From contig DWXX01000024.1 in NCBI GenBank assembly GCA_019118985.1, positions 1 through 27,638 of the forward strand: a DNA stretch of 27,638 nt, in the 5' to 3' direction. Within the stretch, counting starts at the first letter, position 1; the number at the start of each line of letters is the position of its first letter. Shown piece by piece: positions 14,744-21,565 of the stretch. The notes beneath the pieces are model-generated. The model was not told where the DNA came from and did not search any database. It saw nothing but the letters and a program-made list of their open reading frames with translations. The DNA comes from Candidatus Faecalibacterium faecipullorum. Lineage in GTDB: Bacteria; Bacillota; Clostridia; Oscillospirales; Ruminococcaceae. Position numbers and translations under genes: made by a program.

Positions 14744-15990
14744 TCGGCGCAAAGCTCGGCCACTCTTACTCCAAGATCATCCACGAGCGGCTGTGCGGCT
14801 ACGACTACGCGCTGCACCCCCTGCCCGACGAAGGGCAGGCCCGCCGCTTTTTCGCACAGCGGGACTTTCGGGCCGTCAACGTCACCATCCCCTACAAAAA
14901 GCTGGCCATGGCCTGCTGCGACGAGGTCGACCCCCGCGCCGCCGCCATCGGTGCGGTGAACACGGTGGTCAACCGGGGCGGGCGGCTGTACGGGTACAAC
15001 ACCGACTACATGGGCTTTGCCTGGCTCTGCCGCCGCCGCGGGGTGGACTTCCGGGGCAGGACGGTGCTGATTTTGGGCACCGGCGGCACCCGCAACACCG
15101 CCGCCGCCGTGGCGAAAGACGCCGGCGCGGCCCGGGTGCTGACGGTCAGCCGCCGGCCCGACCGCGCCCGGGGCGAGCTGTCCTATGATGAAGCCGCGGC
15201 GTCGGGCGCGCAGGTGGTGGTCAACACCACCCCGGCGGGGATGTACCCCGACGTGGGGGCCTGCCTGCTGGATGTCGCCGCCATGCCGGGGCTGGAGGCG
15301 GTGGTGGACGTGGTCTATAACCCCGCCCGCACCGAGCTGCTACTGCGCGCCGAGGAAGCCGGCGTGCCCGTCGCCGCCTGCGGCCTTGAGATGCTGGTGG
15401 CGCAGGCGGTGTATGCCGCCGAATACTTCCTCGGCCGGCCCTTTGCCGACCGGGAGGGCGAGATCGAGCGGGGGGCGGCCGCCCTGCGGCGGGACATCCT
15501 CAACGTCAGCCTGGTGGGGATGCCCTCGAGCGGCAAGAGCACCATAGGCCGCGCCCTGGCCAAACGTCTGGGCCGCCCCTTCGTCGACCTGGACGCCGAG
15601 ATCGTCAAGGCGGCCGGCCGCGCCATCCCCGACATCTTCGCGGCGGAGGGGGAGGACGGCTTCCGCGCGCGGGAGAGCGAGCAGGCCCGCCGCTTCGGCA
15701 AAGAGAGCGGCCTTGTCATCTCGGGCGGGGGCGGCGTGGTCAAACGGGCCGAAAACGTCCGCGCCCTGCGGCAGAACGGGGTCATCCTCTGCATCGACCG
15801 GCCGCTGGACGTGCTGGCGGTGGGGGGCGGGCGGCCCCTGTCCTCCAGCCGGGAGGCGCTGCGGCAGATGGAAGCCGAGCGCCGGCCCCTCTACCGCCAA
15901 GCCGCCGACGCCGTCATCCCCAACGACGGCGCCATCGGGCAGGCGGTGGACGCCGCCCTGGCGGCCCTCGAACAGCTGTTCGCGCTGTGA
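14728..15990 (+). CDS. aroE-aroK: Fused shikimate dehydrogenase - shikimate kinase
   Basis: One 420-residue chain carries two consecutive or near-consecutive shikimate steps. Residues 1-250 are AroE: GLIGAKLGHSYSKIIH (shikimate-binding SxS), NVTIPYKK with the catalytic Lys, GAVNTVVN, the NTDYMGF motif and an NADP-binding loop LGTGGTRNTA (usual form GAGGA). Residues 258-420 are shikimate kinase: Walker A GMPSSGKST, DLDAEI with the Mg/shikimate Asp, FRARESEQ, and SGGGGVV. The ATG at 14728 has GGAGG eight to twelve bases upstream and the correct AroE N-terminus; a further upstream in-frame ATG lies inside aroC and is rejected. Fusion guarantees equal amounts of both enzymes. The linker between domains is short. 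Confidence 0.93.
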   Translation: MEYGLIGAKLGHSYSKIIHERLCGYDYALHPLPDEGQARRFFAQRDFRAVNVTIPYKKLAMACCDEVDPRAAAIGAVNTVVNRGGRLYGYNTDYMGFAWLCRRRGVDFRGRTVLILGTGGTRNTAAAVAKDAGAARVLTVSRRPDRARGELSYDEAAASGAQVVVNTTPAGMYPDVGACLLDVAAMPGLEAVVDVVYNPARTELLLRAEEAGVPVAACGLEMLVAQAVYAAEYFLGRPFADREGEIERGAAALRRDILNVSLVGMPSSGKSTIGRALAKRLGRPFVDLDAEIVKAAGRAIPDIFAAEGEDGFRARESEQARRFGKESGLVISGGGGVVKRAENVRALRQNGVILCIDRPLDVLAVGGGRPLSSSREALRQMEAERRPLYRQAADAVIPNDGAIGQAVDAALAALEQLFAL

Positions 15991-15999
15991 ACCATGCAA

Positions 16000-16035
16000 G
16001 TCAGCTTCGCTGACGGCCCGCCGCACGCGCGGGCC
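16000..16035 (+). other. Two tandem hairpins in the main gap of the aro operon
   Basis: GTCAGC (16000-16005) and GCTGAC (16009-16014) form a perfect stem with a TTC loop. Directly beside it GGCCCGC (16015-16021) and GCGGGCC (16029-16035) form a second perfect stem. No T-tract follows, so this is not a standard terminator; it may be an RNA processing or stability site that sets aroF-aroA-tyrA levels apart from the upstream genes. Confidence 0.5.
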
Positions 16036-16075
16036 GATGCGGAAAGTATAGAAAGCAGAAAGGAACGAAACACCC

Positions 16076-17092
16076 ATGATCATCTCGACCAAAAAAGGCA
16101 CCCCGCAGGAAGAACTGGACAAGATCGTCGATCAATTTGAGAAGCTGGGCCTGTCGGTCACCCTCATCTCGGGCACCGACTACAACGTATTCGGCCTGGT
16201 GGGCGACACCACCAAGCTGGACGAGCGCAGCATCCTCGCCAACCCCTGGGTGGACAACGTCACCCGCGTGTCGGCCCCCTACAAGCGGGCCAACCGCCTG
16301 TTCCACCCGGCCGACTCGGTCATCGACTGCGGCGGGGTGAAGATCGGCGGCAAAGAGAAGATCGCCGTCATGGCCGGCCCCTGCAGCATCGAGGGCGAAG
16401 AGCAGGCTTTGCGGATCGCCTCCGGCGTCAAAGCCGGCGGGGCGACCCTCTTCCGGGGGGGCGCGTACAAGCCCCGCACCTCCCCCTACTCCTTCCAGGG
16501 CCTTGAGACCGAGGGCATCCTCGACATGGTCAAAGCCCGCGAGGCCACCGGCCTGCCCATCGTCTCCGAACTGATGAGCGAAGACCGCATCCCCGAGTTT
16601 GAAGAGTACGTCGACGTGGTGCAGATCGGCGCGCGGAATATGCAGAACTTCCAGCTGCTCAAGGCGGTGGGCAAGATGCATAAGCCGGTGCTGCTCAAGC
16701 GCGGCCTGTGCAACACCATCGAGGAGTGGATCATGAGCGCCGAGTACATCATGGCCGGCGGCAACGAGCAGGTCATCCTCTGCGAGCGGGGCATCCGCAC
16801 CTTTGAAAAGTACACCCGCAACACCCTCGATCTGTCGGCGGTGCCCATCATCCATGAGCGCACCCACCTGCCGGTGGTGGTCGACCCCAGCCACGCCACC
16901 GGCAAATCGGGCCTGGTCGAGCCGATGATGATCGCGGCGGTGGCCGCCGGCGCCGACGGGCTGGAGGTGGAGGTCCACTACGACCCCCGCCACGCGTGGA
17001 GCGACGGCGCGCAGTGCCTGACCCCCGACGCCTTTGCCAAGGCGATGGCCAAGTGCCGCCAGGTGGCCTGGGCGGTCGGCCGGGATATGTGA
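16076..17092 (+). CDS. aroF: 3-Deoxy-7-phosphoheptulonate (DAHP) synthase, type I-beta
   Basis: It condenses PEP and erythrose-4-phosphate, the entry step of the pathway. The 338 residues start with a ferredoxin-like regulatory domain (about 1-75, MIISTKKGTPQEELDKIVDQ), as in Thermotoga-type and Bacillus-type enzymes, which often carries aromatic feedback control. The catalytic barrel follows: MAGPCSIEGEEQA with the metal-binding Cys, FRGGAYKPRTSPYSFQG, IGARNMQNF, LLKRG, DPSHATGK with the metal-binding His, GLEVEVHYDP and SDGAQ with the remaining metal ligands. AAAGGAA lies ten bases before the ATG. It is separated from aroEK by 85 bases with two hairpins. It does not show the chorismate mutase fusion seen in some relatives. 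Confidence 0.94.
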   Translation: MIISTKKGTPQEELDKIVDQFEKLGLSVTLISGTDYNVFGLVGDTTKLDERSILANPWVDNVTRVSAPYKRANRLFHPADSVIDCGGVKIGGKEKIAVMAGPCSIEGEEQALRIASGVKAGGATLFRGGAYKPRTSPYSFQGLETEGILDMVKAREATGLPIVSELMSEDRIPEFEEYVDVVQIGARNMQNFQLLKAVGKMHKPVLLKRGLCNTIEEWIMSAEYIMAGGNEQVILCERGIRTFEKYTRNTLDLSAVPIIHERTHLPVVVDPSHATGKSGLVEPMMIAAVAAGADGLEVEVHYDPRHAWSDGAQCLTPDAFAKAMAKCRQVAWAVGRDM

Positions 17093-17093
17093 G

Positions 17094-18362
17094 ATGGACG
17101 CTTTGATCAGGCCGGGCGGGCCGCCGGCGGGGGCCCTCGCCGCGCCGCCCAGCAAGAGCATGGCCCACCGGGCGGTCCTCTGCGCGGCGCTGGCCGACGG
17201 GGTCAGCCGCATCGGCCGCCTGGCCCACAGCCAGGACATCGACGCCACCCTCGGCGCGGCGGCCGCCTTCGGCGCGCAGGTGGAGGCGGCGGGGGATGCC
17301 GCCGTCATCACCGGGGCGCACCCCCTGCGCGCCCCCGCGGCCCCGGTGGACTGCTGCGAGAGCGGCAGCACCCTGCGCTTTCTGATCCCCCTCGCGGCCC
17401 TCGGCGGGGCGGCGGTGACCTTCACCGGGCGGGGGCGGCTGATGCAGCGGCCCCAAAGCGTCTATCAGGCGCTGTTTGCCGCCCGCGGCCTGCGGTTTGA
17501 ACAGGCGGGCGGCGCCTTGACGGCGGCGGGCCCTCTGGCCGCCGGCCGGTTCGAGCTGGCGGGGGACGTGTCCAGCCAGTTCGTCAGCGGGCTGCTGTTC
17601 GCTTTGCCCCTTCTGGCGGGGGACAGCGTCATCGCCCTGCGCCCCCCGGTCGAGAGCCGCAGCTACATCGAGATGACTCGGGCGGCCCAGCGCCGCTTCG
17701 GCGTCGTGAGCGGGTGGCTGGATGAAAACACCCTCGCCGTCCCCGGCGGGCAGCGCTACCGCCCGCAGCAGATGGAGGTGGAGGGCGACTGGAGTCAGGC
17801 GGCCTTCCCGGCGGTGCTGGGGGCGCTGGCCGGGGATGTGACCGTCACTGGCCTTGCGCCCGACACCCTGCAGGGGGACGCGGTGATTTTGGACATCCTG
17901 CGGCGGTGCGGCGGGGCGGCGCGGCCGGCGGAAGGCGGCTTCCGCTTTGTCAAAAGCCCGCTGCGCGGGGTGGAGATCGACCTGGCCGACTGCCCCGACC
18001 TCGGGCCTGTCCTGATGGCGATGGGCCTGCTGTGCGAGGGGGAGACGGTCATCCGCAACGCCGGCCGCCTCCGGCTGAAAGAGAGCGACCGCATCGCCGC
18101 CATGGAGCAGGAGCTGCGTAAATTCGGCGGGGCGATCAGCAGCAGCGGCGGCACCGTCACCGTCCGCCGCAGCCCGCTGCACCCCCCGTCTGAGCCCCTC
18201 TGCGGCCACAACGACCACCGGGTGGTGATGAGCCTGGCCGTCCTGGCGGCGGCCGCCGGCCTGCCCGCCCGCATCGAGGGGGCGCAGGCGGTCAACAAGA
18301 GCTGGCCCGGCTTCTTCGCCGATCTGCGGCAGCTGGGCGTGGAGGTGGATGAATATGCTTGA
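17094..18362 (+). CDS. aroA: 5-Enolpyruvylshikimate-3-phosphate synthase
   Basis: It joins PEP to shikimate-3-phosphate to give EPSP. The 422-residue, two-lobed enzyme shows PPSKSMAHRAVLCAALADG (substrate-binding Lys, Ser and Arg), CCESGSTLRFLIPL, GRGRLMQRPQSVY, DVSSQFVSGLL, the catalytic-side DCPDLGP, ESDRIAAMEQELRKFG and HNDHRVVMSLAV. The start is the ATG one base after the aroF stop; the RBS is poor, so translation probably depends on reinitiation from aroF. Its end overlaps tyrA by eight bases. Confidence 0.95.
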   Translation: MDALIRPGGPPAGALAAPPSKSMAHRAVLCAALADGVSRIGRLAHSQDIDATLGAAAAFGAQVEAAGDAAVITGAHPLRAPAAPVDCCESGSTLRFLIPLAALGGAAVTFTGRGRLMQRPQSVYQALFAARGLRFEQAGGALTAAGPLAAGRFELAGDVSSQFVSGLLFALPLLAGDSVIALRPPVESRSYIEMTRAAQRRFGVVSGWLDENTLAVPGGQRYRPQQMEVEGDWSQAAFPAVLGALAGDVTVTGLAPDTLQGDAVILDILRRCGGAARPAEGGFRFVKSPLRGVEIDLADCPDLGPVLMAMGLLCEGETVIRNAGRLRLKESDRIAAMEQELRKFGGAISSSGGTVTVRRSPLHPPSEPLCGHNDHRVVMSLAVLAAAAGLPARIEGAQAVNKSWPGFFADLRQLGVEVDEYA

Positions 18363-19206
18363 CAAGTCCAAACGCTACCTGGTGGTGGGCCTGGGGCTGC
18401 TGGGGGGCAAGTACGCCCTCGAGCTGACAAAGGCCGGCTTCACGGTGGACGGCATCAACCGCAGCGAAAAGCACCTGCAGTACGCCCTTGACAAGGGCTA
18501 TATCCGCAGCGGCAAGACCCATGACTTTGAGGACCTGGTGTCGGGGGCCGACTATGTCATCTTCGGCCTGTACCCCACCGCTTTGCTGACGTGGTTTGAG
18601 ACCTACGGGCGCCTGCTCAAGCCGGGGTGCATCTGCACCGACGTGTCGGGGGTCAAGACCGGCCTGGTGGGCCCCGTGCAGGAGATGTGCCCCGCCGGGG
18701 TGGAGTTCATCGCCAGCCACCCCATGGCCGGGCGGGAGACTTCCAGCGTCGAGCACGCGGCCGAGGTCAACTTCGCCCCCGCCAACTTCATCATCACCCC
18801 CACCGAAAAGAACACCGCCCGGGCCATCGTCTGGATCACCGAGCTGGCCGAGGTGCTGGGGTTCCGCCGCATCTCCACCCTGACGGTGGAAGAGCACGAC
18901 CGGATGATCGGCTATGTTAGCCAGCTGTGCCACGCCATCGCGGTCAGCCTGATGTGCGCCAACGACAACACCGACCTGTGCGAGTACACCGGCGATTCCT
19001 TCCGCGACCTGACGCGGATCGCCAAGATCAACGAGACCATGTGGTCCGAGCTGTTTTTGTGGAACCGGGACAACCTCATCGCCGAGATCGACCAGTTCGA
19101 CGGGGCCCTCGCGCAGCTGCGGGCGGCCCTCGCCGCCGGCGACCGCGCCGCGCTGGAGGAGATGTTCCGCCTGTCCACCCGGCGGCGCGCCGCCTTTGAC
19201 GAATAA
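18355..19206 (+). CDS. tyrA: Prephenate dehydrogenase
   Basis: It oxidatively decarboxylates prephenate to 4-hydroxyphenylpyruvate for tyrosine. The 283 residues carry a Rossmann NAD(P) motif VVGLGLLGGKYALEL near the N-terminus, DVSGVKTGLV, SHPMAGRE (prephenate binding) and the helical dimer domain EEHDRMIGYVSQLCHAIAV. There is no ACT domain, so any feedback control by tyrosine would have to lie elsewhere. The ATG at 18355 is preferred over one two codons upstream because GGAGGTGG (18341-18348) is then correctly spaced. It overlaps aroA by eight bases. Confidence 0.93.
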   Translation: MLDKSKRYLVVGLGLLGGKYALELTKAGFTVDGINRSEKHLQYALDKGYIRSGKTHDFEDLVSGADYVIFGLYPTALLTWFETYGRLLKPGCICTDVSGVKTGLVGPVQEMCPAGVEFIASHPMAGRETSSVEHAAEVNFAPANFIITPTEKNTARAIVWITELAEVLGFRRISTLTVEEHDRMIGYVSQLCHAIAVSLMCANDNTDLCEYTGDSFRDLTRIAKINETMWSELFLWNRDNLIAEIDQFDGALAQLRAALAAGDRAALEEMFRLSTRRRAAFDE

Positions 19207-19241
19207 GCCCCCCATCACTGCCCGGAAAGGAGGCCCCCACC

Positions 19242-20210
19242 GTGCCCAGACAGGAAAAACAGAAGCCCAAGCTGATGACCCTCGCCCGCATCTTTGAGCA
19301 GGAGACAGACGAACACCACCGCCTCGCGGTGCCCGATCTGACCGAGATGCTGCTGGCCCGGGGGGTCCCCTGCGAGCGCAAGTGCATCTACAGCGACATC
19401 GAGGCGCTGCGGGGCATGGGCTACGACATCATGATGCAGCGGGGCCGGGGCGGCGGCTACTGGCTGGCCCACCGCGACTTCGAGCTGGCCGAGCTCAAGC
19501 TGCTGGTGGACGCGGTGCAGAGCTGCCGCTTCATCCCGCAGGACGAGACCGACGCGCTGATCCGCAAGCTGGAGCGGCTGACCAGCCGCTTTGAGGCCGA
19601 GCAGCTGCAGCGGCAGGTGGTGGTGGCGGGCCGCCCCCGCAGCCGGAACAAGGCGGTGCTGTACACCATCGACGCGCTGCACGACGCCATCCACACCGGG
19701 CGGCAGGTGGCCTTCCACTATGCCAACGGCAAGGACCACATCGTCAGCCCCTGGCAGATGGCCTGGGACAGCGGCGCCTATTACCTCATCGCCTACCAGG
19801 ACTACGCGCAGCCGGCGGGCATCCGCCACTACCGGGTCGACCGGATGAGCCGGGTGACGGTGCTGCCGGACAGCCCCCGGCAGGGACAGGAGGCGTTTGC
19901 GAACTTCAACCTGCCCGCCTACCTGAAAAAGCACTTCCATATGTACGGCGGCCCCGAGTACCAGGTGACCCTGCGCTGCGCCGCCGAGCTGCGCCAGACC
20001 ATGCTCGACCGCTTCGGGCAGGAGACCATCCTGATCGACGACGCCGACGGCGGCTTCCACTTCACCGCCCCCATCTGCGTCAGCGACCCGTTTCTGGGGT
20101 GGGTCTGCGGCTTCGGCGGCAAGGTGACCATCACCGCCCCCGCCGAGGTCCGCGCCCAGATGGCGTCTTTGGCCCGCGCCCTGGCCGACACCTACAGCAG
20201 GGGGAAGTAA
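19242..20210 (+). CDS. WYL-domain helix-turn-helix transcriptional regulator
   Basis: The 322 residues combine an N-terminal winged HTH (about 12-75; SDIEALRGMGYDIMMQRGRGGGYWL is the recognition helix and wing) with a WYL ligand-sensing domain (about 140-220). SPWQMAWDSGAYYLIAYQD carries the WYL-type motif, here YYL, with the conserved RHYRVDRMSRV. A WCX-like C-terminal extension runs to the end. Such proteins sense small ligands or nucleic acids and act as repressors or activators. It starts at GTG, with a perfect AAAGGAGG (19226-19233) eight bases upstream. It lies 35 bp after tyrA and before the operon terminator, so it is probably made with the aro enzymes. Its targets are unknown. Confidence 0.88.
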   Translation: MPRQEKQKPKLMTLARIFEQETDEHHRLAVPDLTEMLLARGVPCERKCIYSDIEALRGMGYDIMMQRGRGGGYWLAHRDFELAELKLLVDAVQSCRFIPQDETDALIRKLERLTSRFEAEQLQRQVVVAGRPRSRNKAVLYTIDALHDAIHTGRQVAFHYANGKDHIVSPWQMAWDSGAYYLIAYQDYAQPAGIRHYRVDRMSRVTVLPDSPRQGQEAFANFNLPAYLKKHFHMYGGPEYQVTLRCAAELRQTMLDRFGQETILIDDADGGFHFTAPICVSDPFLGWVCGFGGKVTITAPAEVRAQMASLARALADTYSRGK

Positions 20211-20216
20211 ACCGAA

Positions 20217-20269
20217 CAAAAGCGCCCCGCCGGGCAGGACCGTTCACAGTCCGCCCGGCGGGGCGTTTT
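20217..20269. terminator. Strong bidirectional terminator after the WYL gene
   Basis: A 13-base perfect stem CGCCCCGCCGGGC (20223-20235) / GCCCGGCGGGGCG (20253-20265) is capped by a further GGAC/GTCC helix. AAAA lies on the left and TTTT on the right. It ends the aro operon and also the minus-strand redox operon, whose last stop is at 20287. Confidence 0.93.
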
Positions 20270-20286
20270 GATGCAGGGCGCGGGGG

Positions 20287-20814
20287 TCAGGGCCCGGCGT
20301 CGTTGTCGGGCAGGCGGCTGAGCAGCTCCCGCGCGGCGTCTGTGGGGAAGCCGGGGCCCGGCGGGTCGGCGGCCCAGCTGCGCAGCAGCTCGTGGGCGTT
20401 GCCGCTCTGGGGCAGCATATAGCCTGCCTCCCGCAGCAGGTCCTCGTTGACAAGGCGGGCCGAGCGCGCCATGGCGGTCAGCAGGCGGTACAGCCCGTCG
20501 GCGCCGGCCGTATCGGCCAGCTGCCGGGCGGCCTGCTCCTGCTGTGCCTTGCGGTTGGCGAGGGCGTAGGCGTCGGCGGTGACCGCCCCGCTCTTTTTCT
20601 GCTGGGGCGGGTAGCTTGCCGGCACCATCGAGATGGCCCCGCTGGGGCAGGCGTCGGCGCAGACCCCGCAGCCGACGCATTTGGCGGTGTCGATGACGCT
20701 GTCCTCGGTGTCAGACGCGCCGGTGGGGCAGACGTACAGGCACAGGCAGTCCTTGGTGCACAGCCGCAGGTTGCGCACCGCGACCCGTTTGGGGGATTCC
20801 TTCTTGTCGGTCAT
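20287..20814 (-). CDS. 8Fe-8S ferredoxin-like 4Fe-4S binding protein
   Basis: The first 65 of 175 residues are a two-cluster ferredoxin domain. The second cluster motif, C46-C49-C52-C56 in CVGCGVCADACPSG, is canonical. The first is atypical: C19, C23, C25 and C29-Pro in CTKDCLCLYVCPTG give CX3CX1CX3CP. The remaining roughly 110 residues are polar and helical (YALANRKAQQEQAARQLA and LYRLLTAMARSARLVNEDLL) and have no assigned family. It is presumably a cytoplasmic electron carrier or the electron-transfer part of a complex. Its ATG overlaps the stop codon of the rubredoxin-type gene (ATGA), so the two proteins are coupled and likely exchange electrons (inference). Confidence 0.83.
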   Translation of the reverse strand: MTDKKESPKRVAVRNLRLCTKDCLCLYVCPTGASDTEDSVIDTAKCVGCGVCADACPSGAISMVPASYPPQQKKSGAVTADAYALANRKAQQEQAARQLADTAGADGLYRLLTAMARSARLVNEDLLREAGYMLPQSGNAHELLRSWAADPPGPGFPTDAARELLSRLPDNDAGP

Positions 20815-21464
20815 GCCGGGCGCCTCCCTTCGATCTTGTCAAATTTCCAGGCGGGGACCTTGCACACCGGGCAGATGTCGGGCGGGGCGTCCCCGATGTA
20901 GATAAAGCCGCAGACCGTGCAGACCCATACCTGGGTGTTCTGCAAAAAGGCCTCCCCCTCCCGCTGGTAGCGGCCGAGCAGGGCGTAGAGCATATTGGTC
21001 ACCTTCTCGCCCCAGACGCAGACGCGCAGGGCGCCGCGGTCCCCTTCCGCCGCCGCAGCCGCGCGCAGGGCGGGGTAGCCGGCGTCGAGGTCCTCCCGCA
21101 GCAGCGCCGACAGCTCCTCGAGGCTGACGCCGGTCTGCCGGGGCGCGGCCGCCGCGAAGAAATCGGCGATCTGCGCAAAGAGGGCGGCTTCCTCGGCTTT
21201 GTACTGCTTTTCACAGCCGCGGGCAAGGTTGGAGCACAGGGCGGACAGCGCCCCCGCCGAGAGCTGCCGCATATCCTCGTCGAGAGCAAGGTCGGCGGGC
21301 GCAGCGGCGGCCGCCGCGACCGGCGCGGGCGCGGCTTCAGGCTCGAACATCAGCTTGGGTGCGCCGCACAGCGGGCAGCTCCAGCTGTCGGGCAAGGCGT
21401 CGAAGGGGACCCCCTCGGCGCCTTCGTCGTAGATGTAGCCGCAGATGGGGCAGACGTAACGCAT
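20811..21464 (-). CDS. Rubredoxin - degenerate erythrin - rubredoxin-like fusion
   Basis: The 217 residues begin with a rubredoxin domain: Cys5-Cys8 in YVCPICGYIYDEG and Cys30-Cys33 in WSCPLCGAPK. An Ala/Pro-rich linker (41-58) and a helical region (60-175) follow. The end is a rubrerythrin-type rubredoxin knuckle, with Cys182-Cys185 (VCTVCGFIYIG) and Cys198-Cys201 (CPVCKVP). The helical region resembles rubrerythrin (CEKQYKAEEAALFAQIADFF; then EGDRGALRVCVWGEKVTNML) but most diiron ligands, including the His, are not evident. The ATG at 21464 has AAAGGAGGT upstream. It likely acts in oxygen or peroxide defence or as an electron relay, and is coupled to the downstream ferredoxin-like gene. Confidence 0.82.
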   Translation of the reverse strand: MRYVCPICGYIYDEGAEGVPFDALPDSWSCPLCGAPKLMFEPEAAPAPVAAAAAAPADLALDEDMRQLSAGALSALCSNLARGCEKQYKAEEAALFAQIADFFAAAAPRQTGVSLEELSALLREDLDAGYPALRAAAAAEGDRGALRVCVWGEKVTNMLYALLGRYQREGEAFLQNTQVWVCTVCGFIYIGDAPPDICPVCKVPAWKFDKIEGRRPA

Positions 21465-21515
21465 AGGCCTTACCTCCTTTGAAGGTCGCGTGCGTGTGTG
21501 CGTTTTACACAAAAA

Positions 21516-21545
21516 AGTATAACAGGAACCATTCGCGTTTGTCAA
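21516..21545 (-). promoter_or_regulatory. Strong promoter of the rubredoxin-ferredoxin operon
   Basis: On the minus strand, consensus -35 TTGACA (21540-21545), an 18-base spacer and -10 TATACT (21516-21521) lie about 50 bases before the ATG at 21464. It begins 21 bases after the stop of the tail-fibre-like gene; no terminator lies between them. Confidence 0.82.
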
Positions 21546-21565
21546 GAAGAATCAAAGCCCCGCCC

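Noticed and set aside
13448..14752. 434-codon minus-strand open frame opposite aroC
   Set aside because: Antisense shadow of a strongly conserved enzyme gene; no RBS or family features.
16024..16052. Internal promoter before aroF (TATAGA at 16047-16052)
   Set aside because: No acceptable -35 lies 16-18 bases upstream; the hairpins occupy that position.
16001..18371. Long minus-strand open frames opposite aroF and aroA
   Set aside because: Shadows typical of GC-rich genes; the plus-strand frames carry all the catalytic motifs.
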